A stretch of 64,000 nucleotides of DNA from JAHCHG01 sp965214585 (GTDB lineage: Bacteria; Acidobacteriota; Blastocatellia; Pyrinomonadales; Pyrinomonadaceae), in the NCBI GenBank assembly GCA_965214585.1, contig OZ243957.1:1674001-1738000 (forward strand). Reading direction: 5' to 3'. Both the position numbers and the translations under genes were made by a program. A model generated the notes under the pieces. The model was not told the DNA's origin, ran no database searches, and saw only the letters and a list, made by a program, of their open reading frames with translations. Positions 44,834 through 53,450 of the stretch are shown here, in pieces. Position 1 is the first letter of the stretch; each line of letters opens with the position of its first letter.

Positions 44834-45166
44834 TTAAACCGCGTGAAAAACTTGAATTACGGTAATTAAAATAGCTTCTTCCGTTAAAGCCTCAAAAGCT
44901 ATTTGTTTCAGTTTTCCCGTATATTTTGTGAGTGTTTCCAAATCGTCAATTAAATTAAGCGGCAGATCACTATAAATTAAATTGATTCGGTCTGGAATAA
45001 TTCCTCCCGCTTGTGAAAGATACCTGCCGTCAATTCCACGCATAATCGAACAACCTCCGAAAGCGTAAGTAAATTCTGTTTCAAAAGTTTCAAGTAAATC
45101 TCTATAAGAATCAACAGGCAAATCAGGAAGGTAAACTTCCATTCTGACTTTTTCTAGCAATTGCAA
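44834..45166 (-). CDS. 110-aa conserved-looking protein of unknown function
   Basis: Best start is TTG 45166, 6 bases after AGGAGA; a TTG at 45190 would extend it, and ATG 45142 would shorten it. Sequence: MEVYLPDLPVDSYRDLLETFETEFTYAFGGCSIMRGIDGRYLSQAGGIIPDRINLIYSDLP... with an alpha/beta feel. The short gene at 45123 overlaps its 5' end and probably couples translation. I do not recognise the family. In the sodX operon. Confidence 0.65.
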   Translation of the reverse strand: MQLLEKVRMEVYLPDLPVDSYRDLLETFETEFTYAFGGCSIMRGIDGRYLSQAGGIIPDRINLIYSDLPLNLIDDLETLTKYTGKLKQIAFEALTEEAILITVIQVFHAV

Positions 45167-45284
45167 GTAATTTCTCCTTTCGTTCTTCAAGTTTTTCCAT
45201 TCGTTCGATTACTTCCTCTTTTGAAAGGTCGGCTTTTGGCGGACGTTTGATTTTTATTTCTTTTAGCTCTTTTAAGTTTTCCAT
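45123..45284 (-). CDS. 53-aa charged small protein in the sodX operon
   Basis: ATG 45284 follows GAGGTAAAT, which overlaps the stop of the S26 protease gene 2 bases upstream. The protein is helical and Lys/Glu-rich (ENLKELKEIKIKRPPKADLS...RMEKLEERKEKLL). Its 3' end overlaps the 110-aa gene in another frame. The layout (protease, small protein, 110-aa protein with overlaps) indicates a translationally coupled operon. Function unknown. Confidence 0.6.
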   Translation of the reverse strand: MENLKELKEIKIKRPPKADLSKEEVIERMEKLEERKEKLLAIARKSQNGSLPS

Positions 45285-45286
45285 AT

Positions 45287-45628
45287 TTACCTCAATCGGG
45301 AAATAACTTTTCCTTTTATATATTCTACCGAAACCGCGCCGAAAGTGCGACTGTCGGAACTTTCGGCTTTGTTGTCGCCGATTAGAAAATATTTTCCGTC
45401 TTCGCCGATGCTTTCGACTCTTTTAATCATTTCGACATCTTTCTTAAAAGGATGCGCCGCGATGACAATATCGCCGATTTCAAATTTTTTTGCGTTTTCA
45501 TCAACGACAACCTGATCGCCTTCTCTGAGCAGAGGCAGCATCGAATTGCCTTCCACACGGTAACGCACGCGGTAATCGAATAGAAGCAGACCAATATCAA
45601 TAAAATTCGCGTTCGGCAATTCGTTCAT
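45287..45628 (-). CDS. sodX: S26-family peptidase, likely nickel-SOD maturation protease
   Basis: A 113-aa leader-peptidase-like enzyme without a membrane anchor. Catalytic Ser in RVEGNSMLPLLREGDQVVVD and Lys in EMIKRVESIGEDGKYFLIGDN; the C-terminal SSDSRTFGAV matches signal peptidase box E. The nickel-type SOD maturation proteases are exactly this small S26 type, and sodN lies just upstream on the same strand, so the assignment is strong by context. It would trim the SodN propeptide to expose the His1-Cys2 nickel hook. Confidence 0.85.
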   Translation of the reverse strand: MNELPNANFIDIGLLLFDYRVRYRVEGNSMLPLLREGDQVVVDENAKKFEIGDIVIAAHPFKKDVEMIKRVESIGEDGKYFLIGDNKAESSDSRTFGAVSVEYIKGKVISRLR

Positions 45629-45809
45629 AAGAAAATTTTACAAATAAACATTACTCATTTGAAACGAAGATATATTCGGAATAGCTGATAAATTATAGAT
45701 GAAAGATAATAGATTTGCCGCTTTTATTTATCAGTTATCATCTTTCACCCGCTCAGCTATTTCGAGTTTTTTTGCTTTTTTATTTCAATTGTGTAATTTC
45801 TAACAAAGA

Positions 45810-45847
45810 AAAAGACGAGCGACAAATTAAAAAATTCATCGCTCGCC
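45810..45847 (-). terminator. hairpin terminator between sodN and sodX
   Basis: Read on the minus strand: GGCGAGCGATGAATT / AATTTGTCGCTCG then TCTTTTTCTTT. Located about 30 bases past the sodN stop. It could partly separate sodN from the sodX operon. Confidence 0.65.
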
Positions 45848-45873
45848 ATTTATCATTTACAATTCACCATTAA

Positions 45874-46350
45874 CTAAAAACTTACCGTGTAATACTTCAC
45901 GTCTTCGCCTTTGCTGTCCCAAAACATTTCGTGGATTCGCTTGATATAATCCATCAATTCGTTGGCGTGTTCGTGGCTGACTTCCTGTTTGCAGGTCGAG
46001 CAGAGTTTCGCCGCCTTCCAGAAAACTTCGTGCAGATCGGGATATTTTTCCAGATGTTCGGGCTTGAAATAATCCGTCCAAAGCACGAGAATATGGTCTT
46101 TTGCCAAATCCGCGCGTTCTTCTTTAATGGCGATGTAGCGCGTCAAAGTGTTCTGATATTTTACATTCGCCGCTTCGTCGCCGTTCGCCGGTTTTTTCAA
46201 ATCCAAAATTTTCTTCGTCAACGAATGAACCGCTTCGGCTTCGATTCGCGCCTGCGCCGGATCGTAAACTCCGCACGGCGCGTCGCAATGCGCTTCGGCT
46301 GTTTTAATTGGTGTCGTATTTACTAATTTTTCTTTTATTTTTCTAAACAT
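45874..46350 (-). CDS. sodN: nickel superoxide dismutase
   Basis: A 158-aa precursor starting at ATG 46350 after GGGAG. A 20-residue propeptide (ending KTAEA) precedes the nickel hook HCDAPCGVYDPAQARIEAEA, where after cleavage His1, Cys2 and Cys6 ligate Ni. The rest is the four-helix bundle (DHILVLWTDYFKPEHLEKYP ... HEMFWDSKGEDVKYYTVSF). It dismutates superoxide, normally in the cytoplasm as a hexamer. Maturation needs a protease, encoded next door. Confidence 0.95.
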   Translation of the reverse strand: MFRKIKEKLVNTTPIKTAEAHCDAPCGVYDPAQARIEAEAVHSLTKKILDLKKPANGDEAANVKYQNTLTRYIAIKEERADLAKDHILVLWTDYFKPEHLEKYPDLHEVFWKAAKLCSTCKQEVSHEHANELMDYIKRIHEMFWDSKGEDVKYYTVSF

Positions 46351-46481
46351 AATTTTTCTCCCTTGTTCTATTTTTCCCAAAAATGTCGACGCATAAATTC
46401 GAGTTGATACAATCGCCGACATCCGTTTCAATAGATTTTCAAACAAACACAAATCGCAAATTGAAAATCGCAAATCCCATT

Positions 46482-46817
46482 TTAGTCTTCGCTCGGACGC
46501 GCTCCGGCATCCATTCCTTCGACGCTCGCCTGTCTGACAACTTCGACGTGCAGATCGTCAATTACGCGCACTTGACAAGAAAGCCGCGTGTGATCGTTCA
46601 AATCGGTTTTCGTCGCCAAAATAGCTTTTTCAGGCTCGCCGATCTCGCCCGGATCGCCCGCCAAAACTTCGACGCGGCACGTCGTGCATCTGGCATTTCC
46701 GCCGCAGCGATGCAAAATATCAACGCCGTTGTCTTCCAGACATAAAACGAGTTTTCGTCCTTCTTCCGCCTCAAAAGCAACTTGCCCGTTGGCGGTTTCC
46801 GCAGTAATTTTGTGCAT
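46482..46817 (-). CDS. [2Fe-2S] ferredoxin
   Basis: A 111-aa soluble ferredoxin of the plant/adrenodoxin fold. Cluster Cys in HRCGGNARCTTCRVEV and the last ligand in HTRLSCQVRV. Start ATG 46817 after GGAG; upstream in-frame extension is not convincing. Tail from about residue 95 (ASVEGMDAGARPSED) is flexible. The electron partner is not identifiable from neighbours. Confidence 0.9.
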   Translation of the reverse strand: MHKITAETANGQVAFEAEEGRKLVLCLEDNGVDILHRCGGNARCTTCRVEVLAGDPGEIGEPEKAILATKTDLNDHTRLSCQVRVIDDLHVEVVRQASVEGMDAGARPSED

Positions 46818-46914
46818 TAAATTCAATCTCCTGCTGTCAATTTTTGTAAAACTTCTATACTTAGACTTTAGGATAAACGAAGGGAAAATAGCAAGTTGAG
46901 CCGATCTAAAGAAT

Positions 46915-47057
46915 GGAACGCCGCCCATCTTGGCGGCAATGAGCGCGTGAGCGCGAAGATAAAGACAGCGAACTTCAATTTTTTACGAAAAATTTTAAGC
47001 CGATCAACTTTATTCAAACGCGCGAGCGTTTGCTGCCGCCAAGATGGACGGCGTTCC
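46915..47057. repeat. repeat family E, copy 2
   Basis: GGAACGCCGCCCATCTTGGC ... GCCAAGATGGACGGCGTTCC with internal GCGCGTGAGCGCG and CGCGCGAGCG pieces. Between ferredoxin and truA; non-coding. Confidence 0.8.
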
Positions 47058-47070
47058 GGCTGATAAAAAT

Positions 47071-47823
47071 TTACTCTTTTCCGTAAAAAACCTTTTCCAG
47101 AAACAAACCCGACGGCGGCGCGGTGAATTTTGTCGGCGCGTTCGATTTGAATTTTACAAATCGCTCGAAATCTTTGACTGAATAATTTCCGCGTCCGACT
47201 TCCGCCAGACATCCGACTAATCTCTGTATCATTTTCGGCAGAAAACGCTTGGCGCGAATGCGGAAGCAAATTAAATGTTCGTCGGTGAAAATCTCCGCTT
47301 TTTCGATAAAGATCGTCGTCGGAATTTTCTTTTCGTCTTCGCCGAAAGTATAAAACGATTGAAAATCGTGTTTGCCGCTTAATAATTCGGCGGCTTCTTT
47401 CATTTCCGCGACGTTCGGATTTTCCTTGTTCCACCACACGAGATTTTTCGCAAAAGCCGTTCTTCTCGTCGAGATTTGATAAAGATACTGTTTTGCGGCG
47501 GCATCGCGTTTCGCGTGAAAATCTTCCGATGCGTTTCGCACCTTTAAGATATTTATGTCGTGCGGCAAAATTTCGTTTAAGCCTTGCTGAATTTGGCTCG
47601 GAATCAGATCGGTTTTTATTTCCTCAACCTTCAAATGCGCGACGTTTGAAATGGCGTGAACGCCCGCTTCGGTGTCTTCCGCGCCGATTATTTCGATCTT
47701 TGAAGAAAACCGCTGACGCGCCGCAAAATACAGTTCGTCTTGAACCGTTTTTTGATTATGCTCCATCCGCCAACCGCGATAGCGCGTTCCTTCGTATTCG
47801 ATTTCTAATTTCCAAGCAGGCAT
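47071..47823 (-). CDS. truA: TruA-family tRNA pseudouridine synthase with altered catalytic motif
   Basis: A 250-aa protein of the TruA fold, which modifies U38-40 of the tRNA anticodon arm. Hallmarks: LEIEYEGTRYRGWR at the start, FHAKRDAAAKQYLYQI, GKHDFQSFY, RFLPKMIQRLVGCLAEVGRGNYS, APPSGLFLEKVFY at the end. The catalytic loop, normally GRTDAGVHA, reads AEDTEAGVHA here: the universally conserved Asp is Glu and the preceding Arg is Asp. It may be inactive, altered, or a paralogue with another role. Confidence 0.8.
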   Translation of the reverse strand: MPAWKLEIEYEGTRYRGWRMEHNQKTVQDELYFAARQRFSSKIEIIGAEDTEAGVHAISNVAHLKVEEIKTDLIPSQIQQGLNEILPHDINILKVRNASEDFHAKRDAAAKQYLYQISTRRTAFAKNLVWWNKENPNVAEMKEAAELLSGKHDFQSFYTFGEDEKKIPTTIFIEKAEIFTDEHLICFRIRAKRFLPKMIQRLVGCLAEVGRGNYSVKDFERFVKFKSNAPTKFTAPPSGLFLEKVFYGKE

Positions 47824-47847
47824 ATTTCGATTTGAGATTTGGGATTT

Positions 47848-48249
47848 TTATTGTCCGCTATTCCCGATTTTTATTTTTTCGCGGTTTTGGTTTATGGCGA
47901 CGAAGACGATTTCGGCTTCTGTAACTCTCACAATTTGACCGCGCGAACCGAATCTTTCGGCTTCGACGACGACGCGGATTGTGATCGAAGAATTTCCAAC
48001 TTTTATAGTGTTCGCATAAAAACTGACCAAATCGCCGACAAAAACGGGTTCGAGAAAAATAACTTCTTTGATCGCAACGGTTACGAATCTGTCGTGTCCC
48101 GTGTGCCGCACGGCTTCAACTCCGCCCGCAACGTCTATGTAACTTAAAATCACGCCGCCGAAAATCGTTCCGTGATGATTCGTATCTTTCGGCATCATTG
48201 TTAAGCGAATCGCCGCGTTACGCAGTCTTTCGGCTTCTTTTTCTTCCAT
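47848..48249 (-). CDS. acyl-CoA thioesterase, hotdog fold (YciA-like)
   Basis: A 133-aa protein. Typical motif: RLTMMPKDTNHHGTIFGGVILSYIDVAGGVEA with the active-site Asn-His-x-Gly-x-x-Phe-Gly-Gly loop and catalytic Asp in the helix, then FLEPVFVGDLVSFYANTIKVGNSS. Single hotdog domain, expected hexamer or tetramer. Hydrolyses acyl-CoAs in the cytoplasm. It ends about 25 bases before truA on the same strand, probably one operon. Confidence 0.9.
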   Translation of the reverse strand: MEEKEAERLRNAAIRLTMMPKDTNHHGTIFGGVILSYIDVAGGVEAVRHTGHDRFVTVAIKEVIFLEPVFVGDLVSFYANTIKVGNSSITIRVVVEAERFGSRGQIVRVTEAEIVFVAINQNREKIKIGNSGQ

Positions 48250-48316
48250 AACTTTCTATCACAAAACAAAGAATTTAACAGGGATAAAGGAGATGCAAGG
48301 GATTTTTAAAAATTCT

Positions 48317-48505
48317 TTAGAAGCTGTTTGGTAATTGTATCGCAGGCTTCCAGCCGGCTGTCTTGGTGGCTTCCAGCCGCCAAATTTATCTGTTTTTACT
48401 CTGACATTCGGGTAAATAACGCTCAAATTGGCGGCTGGAAGCCACCAAGACTGCCGCCAAGATGCCGGCGTTACGTTTTTTTTTGAGTTTCCAAACAGCT
48501 TCTTA
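48317..48505. repeat. repeat family B, copy 3
   Basis: TTAGAAGCTGTTTGGTAA at left and TTTCCAAACAGCTTCTTA at right. Inner palindrome with GCCGGCTGTCTTGGTGGC ... GCCACCAAGACTGCC. Non-coding. Confidence 0.85.
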
Positions 48506-48580
48506 GAATTTTAAACCTTCATTTTTAAATTATCCCTGTCAATCCCTTATATCCCTGTTAAAACTTCTTCTCTTTTTAAA

Positions 48581-49231
48581 TCAACTTTCAGATTCCGCAA
48601 TTTTCTCCAAAACCCAATCGTGAAGCGCGTCCTTTAATTGCGACAGATGATCTTCAAAAAAATGTCCGCAATTTTTGAAAACGGCTAGATTCGCATCCGT
48701 ATTTTCGGCAACCTGCACGAATAGAGATTTCAAGTTTCTGATCGTGCCGAATTCGTCCGAATCGCCGTGAACGAAAAGAATCGGCTTTCGGACATTTTTC
48801 ATAAACGAAAAATCATATTTATCAACCGGCGTGCCGATGCTGATAAGACGCACAACTCTCTCGTCGTCAATTCCGACTTCCGAACCGACGCGCGAGCCGA
48901 AGGAAAATCCGGCAAGCGTGATCGGCTGATTCGGATAGTTTTCCGCCAAAAATTTGAGCGCGTCTTTTACATCTTCCTTTTCGCCGTCGCCGTCGTCGTG
49001 TTCGCCGGTTGACGCGCCAACGCCGCGAAAATTAAAGCGCAGCGTGGCAAGTCCCGCGTCAATTAACCCGGATGCGGCGCGATATGCAACCTTATTGTGC
49101 ATCGTTCCGCCGCCAAGCGGATGCGGATGACAAACGAGCGCGACTCCTCTCGGTTCGCCTTCGGGTTCTTTTAAGATCGCTTCAAGTTGTCCGTGCGAAG
49201 CGGGAACGAATAAATTTCCTTTTGGATACAT
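48581..49231 (-). CDS. alpha/beta hydrolase (KANL3/Tex30-like, YhhW-type)
   Basis: A 216-aa cytoplasmic hydrolase. Early VCHPHPLGGGTMHNKV forms the oxyanion region, the nucleophile is in LAGFSFGSRVG, acid in FVHGDSDEFGT, base in NCGHFFEDHL. The group includes bacterial 'dienelactone hydrolase-like' proteins of unknown substrate. Single gene. Confidence 0.85.
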   Translation of the reverse strand: MYPKGNLFVPASHGQLEAILKEPEGEPRGVALVCHPHPLGGGTMHNKVAYRAASGLIDAGLATLRFNFRGVGASTGEHDDGDGEKEDVKDALKFLAENYPNQPITLAGFSFGSRVGSEVGIDDERVVRLISIGTPVDKYDFSFMKNVRKPILFVHGDSDEFGTIRNLKSLFVQVAENTDANLAVFKNCGHFFEDHLSQLKDALHDWVLEKIAESES

Positions 49232-49422
49232 ATTTGAAAATGCAAAACCGGCAAATTAAAAGTGCAAAATTTAATAAGATACAAAGCTGACGTTAGTATC
49301 TATCTGATTTGCTGAATTTCCGATTTTAGTTTCAAGCCGTCGGTTTAGCAAATGCGTCTTAGATTAAAATGCACAATTTATTTATAATCTTTGAGAAGTG
49401 TTAGGAACATTTTTTAAATATA

Positions 49423-49775
49423 AATTGCCGTCTGCTTTAGCCAATAGTATCTGCACCAGTTTGTAAAGCCGATGTTTACCGGCTTTTATGTTACTAAGTT
49501 TTACGTTTCCCATCGCCGACGGCGGCTAACATTATAGCAGATGGTGCAGGCGCACGCGCCGAAACTATATGTTGCTGATAATCGTTAATTTGTCGCTGAA
49601 AGCGACGAACACGGGTGAACATCGTTTGTTAGTCGCCGTTGGCGACAAAATCTATTGTCAATTCAGACCTAGCGATTCTCGCTAGGCTATAATGTTAGTC
49701 GCCGTCGGCGACAAGAACCTGAATTTTAAGCATTTTAGATTTGTGTAGAAACTAACGGATAAAGCAGACGGCAAT
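49423..49775. repeat. repeat family F, copy 1, carrying a family C element
   Basis: Ends AATTGCCGTCTGCTTTAGC and TAAAGCAGACGGCAATT, the same as at 60682-60868. The interior differs from the other copy because a family C element occupies about 49497-49760. Non-coding. Confidence 0.75.
49497..49760. repeat. repeat family C, copy 2 (nested in F)
   Basis: Contains ATCGCCGACGGCGGCTAACA, GTCGCTGAAAGCGACGAAC, GACCTAGCGATTCTCGCTAGG and GTCGCCGTCGGCGACAAG; right end TAGATTTGTGTAGAAACTAA matches the end of the copy at 63230. Left end diverged. Confidence 0.65.
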
Positions 49776-49816
49776 TGATAAGAATTAAATTATTTTGCTG
49801 TTGCTGAATTTTTATA

Positions 49817-51667
49817 ATGGAAAGAGATTTTACAGAAAACCCCGAATTTATTGAGGCGGACGGCGAAGAAACGCCGGAAGCAAAACGAACTTGGAAAAAA
49901 TGGGCGGAGTCAAACGACGCGGTGCGCTGTGTTTATCTGGTCTTCGGTTTGTGCGCGATTTTTCTGATAATGGTATTTTTGCAATTCTCGACGCAGGCGG
50001 TTTGCTGCGGCGATTGGGACGGTTATTATCATATTCGCTGGAGTTCATTGATTTGGGAGAATTTCAGTCAGGGCAAATGGCTTCCCGAATTCGTCTGGCT
50101 TCCGCTGACGGTTCTGAATCCGAACGATTACGCCGATCATCATTTTCTTTTTCACCTTTTGCAGATTCCGTTTTTGTGGTTTTTCGAGCCGGTTTTAGCG
50201 GCGAAAGTCGCGGCGGTTTTTTACGGCGGTCTGGCAATTTTTTCGGTTTACTGGCTGATGTTCCGCTACAAAGTCGAATATCTGCTGTTATGGCTCGGTG
50301 CGCTTTTAACGTGCGCGAATCCTTTTTTTTACCGGATGAATATGGCGAAAGCTCCGCCGCTGACGATCATTTATACGGTTGCGGGAATTTATCTGCTGTT
50401 CGAGCGAAAATACGTCTGGCTGCTGCCGCTGATGTTCGCGTTTGTCTGGACTTACAGCCTTTTTCCGCTGCTTTTCGGCGCGACGATAATCTGGGCTTTG
50501 GTCATTGCTTGGAACGAGCGAAAATTTGAATGGAAACCGATTGCTTATACGTTTGCCGGAATGATTCTGGGAAATGTTATCAACCCGTATTTTCCGAACA
50601 ATTTCAAACTCTTTTTCGAGCATTTTATCACCAAAGCGACGGCGGGCGATTATCCCGTTCCGGTTGGCGGCGAATGGTATCCATATACCGGCTGGCAATT
50701 GATAACCCATTTGTCCGTCGCGTTCGTCGCAATGTTCGTCGGCTACGTTTTATACAAACCGAACAAAGGAAAACTACCCGAAAAGGCAACGTTTTTTTTG
50801 ATGTTTACAACCGTTTTGTTTGTCTGGATGTTCAAATCAAAGCGAATTGCCGAGTATTTTCCGCCGTTTGCAATTCTTTTTGCCGCATTTAGCTGGCAGG
50901 CGTTTTTCTACTTTCGCCCCGAACTTCCCGAAGATTTCAAACGCGAGATTGCGCCGTATCTGGACAGAGATAATTTGCGGGATGCAAAACTGGATTTGTG
51001 GAAATCCATCGCCGCCGGCGTGATCGGTTTCGCCTTGATTTTGACGATGCTCTTTTATTTTGTCGGGCTGGATACGTCAAAATTCGCGCCGGAAAATCTG
51101 AAAAATACAGTCGGTTTCCGCACGCTTTTCAGCATCAAACAGAAGGGTTTGATGAGTTCGATTCAGACAAACGAACCGAACACGAAATACGAACGCGCGA
51201 TGAATTGGGCGAAGGAAAATATCCCGGCGGGCGAACGGATTTACAACTGCAACTGGGACGATTTTCCGAAAATGTTTTTCTTTGACACGAAACACAGTTA
51301 CGTTTACGGACTCGATCCGAATTATCTGTATTCGGAAAATCCGCAGTTGTATAAACTGATTAATCGAATAAATTCGGGCAAAGAGGAAAATCCCGCGCCG
51401 ATCATCCGCGAGAAATTCGGTTCGAGATTTATAATGTCGGACGCAAACGAAAACGCCGATTTTATCGCCAATTGTCTGAAAAGCGGTTGGTGCGAAATAA
51501 CTTACCGCGACGATGAAGCGATATTTTTGAAAATCCGCGACCAAAAGGGCAAACCGCCCGACGAAGCTGATGATGACGGCGCGGACGTTTCGGAAGACGA
51601 AGCAAGCGCAATGGAAGAAAATAAAGCCGAAAATCCGGCGGAAGGAGAAAATAATGAAGAAAATTAA
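49817..51667 (+). CDS. polytopic membrane protein, GT-C glycosyltransferase-like
   Basis: A 616-aa protein with about 11 membrane helices over residues 35-420 and a soluble C-terminal part, ending in an acidic tail (DEADDDGADVSEDEA). The first loop has CGDWDGYYHIRW and further on NPNDYADHHFLFH, which resemble the acidic first-loop motifs of GT-C/STT3-type glycosyltransferases, but no WWDYG is present. A role in transferring lipid-linked sugars is possible, not shown. Overlaps the following lipoprotein gene by 14 bases. Confidence 0.65.
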   Translation: MERDFTENPEFIEADGEETPEAKRTWKKWAESNDAVRCVYLVFGLCAIFLIMVFLQFSTQAVCCGDWDGYYHIRWSSLIWENFSQGKWLPEFVWLPLTVLNPNDYADHHFLFHLLQIPFLWFFEPVLAAKVAAVFYGGLAIFSVYWLMFRYKVEYLLLWLGALLTCANPFFYRMNMAKAPPLTIIYTVAGIYLLFERKYVWLLPLMFAFVWTYSLFPLLFGATIIWALVIAWNERKFEWKPIAYTFAGMILGNVINPYFPNNFKLFFEHFITKATAGDYPVPVGGEWYPYTGWQLITHLSVAFVAMFVGYVLYKPNKGKLPEKATFFLMFTTVLFVWMFKSKRIAEYFPPFAILFAAFSWQAFFYFRPELPEDFKREIAPYLDRDNLRDAKLDLWKSIAAGVIGFALILTMLFYFVGLDTSKFAPENLKNTVGFRTLFSIKQKGLMSSIQTNEPNTKYERAMNWAKENIPAGERIYNCNWDDFPKMFFFDTKHSYVYGLDPNYLYSENPQLYKLINRINSGKEENPAPIIREKFGSRFIMSDANENADFIANCLKSGWCEITYRDDEAIFLKIRDQKGKPPDEADDDGADVSEDEASAMEENKAENPAEGENNEEN

Positions 51668-52118
51668 GAAAACGATTCGCACAAATCACACAAAATTCCT
51701 TTTTTCAATCGCGCTTTTTTCCGCATTGATTTTCGCGGCTTGCGGAACTCCGCGTTCGTTTGAAAAAGAAATGCCGACTCCCGTGCCGGAATCGGAAAGA
51801 CTCAGCGATGTCGAAAGGGATTTGAAAACGATGCGAACGGCGGAATTTGATTATATATACCTTTTCCGGCGCAAAGACGGCGGCGAACTTGACGGCGAAG
51901 ACAAAACATTTCTGAAAACGAATTCGCCCAGAAACACGAATCGGTTTATCATTACCGATAAAGACAAAGCCGCAATTGCCGGTTCTAATTACAAATTCGA
52001 GGAAAAAGATTTGGAAAAATTAGGCGAGCGTTTTGAAATTGAAAATTATTCAAAACCGCAAAGCGAAAAGAATACGAATGAATCGCCGGAAAGATCGAAT
52101 TCTAAAATTGAGGAATAA
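51654..52118 (+). CDS. small lipoprotein of unknown function
   Basis: A 154-aa protein; ATG 51654 follows GGAGAAAATA within the end of the GT-C-like gene. The leader (FLFSIALFSALIFAACG) has lipobox F-A-A-C. The mature part is charged and contains a compact segment VERDLKTMRTAEFDYIYLFRRKDGG, then a Glu/Asn/Lys tail. No family recognised. Likely co-translated with the upstream membrane protein and with the AI-2E gene 5 bases downstream. Confidence 0.7.
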   Translation: MKKIKKTIRTNHTKFLFSIALFSALIFAACGTPRSFEKEMPTPVPESERLSDVERDLKTMRTAEFDYIYLFRRKDGGELDGEDKTFLKTNSPRNTNRFIITDKDKAAIAGSNYKFEEKDLEKLGERFEIENYSKPQSEKNTNESPERSNSKIEE

Positions 52119-52123
52119 ACTTC

Positions 52124-53368
52124 GTGGTTGAAAACAAAAAACGCGAAAAGCGAAAAACAGTTTCGCACAAGCGCATACGGCAGGTCAGGAAAAATTCGCG
52201 GCGCGTTTTTCTCGATCCGGCAACGCCTTCGGCTGCTTCAATCGTCCGCGTGGTGATTATCACTCTGCTGCTGCTCGCAATTTTCGATTTTGCCAGAAAT
52301 ATTCTGTATCTGCTCGAACATCTGTTTTTTCTGATCGTGCTTTCGGTTTTCTTCGGGTATCTGATAAATCCGTTGGTCAAATTGATCCGAAGACCTTTTA
52401 AGGATAGAAACGCAATCAGATTTATGCCGCGTTCGCTGGCGATTATTATTGCTTACGCGATTGTTTTCAGCGTTTTGGGAATCGGAATCTCGAATATTGC
52501 GCCGCGCGTTACGAATCAAGCCCAACAATTTGCGGCGAGTCTGCCCGAATACGCGTCTTCGATCCAAAAAGAATTAAATAGTATGGGAACTCGCTATCGC
52601 AGATACAGAGTTCCGATCAGCGTGCAGGAGGAAATCAGCAAACGCGCCGCCGTAATCGCCGAAGGTGTCGGTTCGCGGATAACGGCATTTCTGTTGAGCG
52701 CGGCGACGTATCTGCCGTGGCTTATCTTAGTGCCGGTTCTGGCTTTTTTCTTTCTCAAAGACGTGCATCTTTTCCGCCTTTCGCTGATAAGAATTTTTCC
52801 GCAGGGACGTTGGCGCGTGCGCGTCGAATCCATTCTAAACGATGTCAACGTAACGCTTGCCGCTTATACCAGAGCGCAGCTTATTTCCTGTTTTATAATC
52901 GGCTTTCTCTGCACGATAATTTTCTGGACGCTCGGCGTAAAATACGCGCTTCTGCTCGGCATTTTAGCCGGAATTTTTGAATTCGTGCCGCTGATCGGAC
53001 CCTTCGCGCTTGCCGTTATCGCCGTTTCGGTGGCGGGTTTCAGCGGTTCGCCGTGGCTCGCGCTCTGGACGGCAATCGGTTTAGCAATCTTACGTCTGAC
53101 GCACGATTATATAACTTATCCGCGAATTGTCCGCGAAGGAATTCATCTGCATCCGCTGGCAATTATTTTATCGGTTTTAGCTGGCGAACAAGTCGCCGGC
53201 ATTCCGGGCGTTTTTCTTTCGATTCCGATAGTCGCCCTGCTCACCGTTCTTTATAAACACGTCCTTGAACACACGGGAAACAAAGGACTTTTTTACGAAT
53301 GGCTGCAACCCGAAACGCCGAATGATGAAATTATTAAGGAAAAAATTGTGGTGAAAGGTAAAGGGTAA
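52124..53368 (+). CDS. AI-2E transporter family (PF01594) membrane protein
   Basis: A 414-aa permease beginning at GTG. The basic N-terminal 35 residues are followed by about eight helices: IVRVVIITLLLLAIFDFARNILYLL, FLIVLSVFFGYLINPLV, ... LISCFIIGFLCTIIFWTLG, LLGILAGIFEFVPLIGPFALAVIAV, with conserved PLIGP and the HPLAIILSVLAGEQVAGIPGVFLSIPIVA end. Such proteins export AI-2 or transport Na+/H+ in different bacteria; substrate here unknown. Third in an operon. Confidence 0.9.
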   Translation: MVENKKREKRKTVSHKRIRQVRKNSRRVFLDPATPSAASIVRVVIITLLLLAIFDFARNILYLLEHLFFLIVLSVFFGYLINPLVKLIRRPFKDRNAIRFMPRSLAIIIAYAIVFSVLGIGISNIAPRVTNQAQQFAASLPEYASSIQKELNSMGTRYRRYRVPISVQEEISKRAAVIAEGVGSRITAFLLSAATYLPWLILVPVLAFFFLKDVHLFRLSLIRIFPQGRWRVRVESILNDVNVTLAAYTRAQLISCFIIGFLCTIIFWTLGVKYALLLGILAGIFEFVPLIGPFALAVIAVSVAGFSGSPWLALWTAIGLAILRLTHDYITYPRIVREGIHLHPLAIILSVLAGEQVAGIPGVFLSIPIVALLTVLYKHVLEHTGNKGLFYEWLQPETPNDEIIKEKIVVKGKG

Positions 53369-53450
53369 AAGGTGAAAGGTAAAGGGTAAAAATATCGTGT
53401 AATCTATAATTCTTTAGGTCTGATTACTTTTACTGAAAGGAACAAAAATA

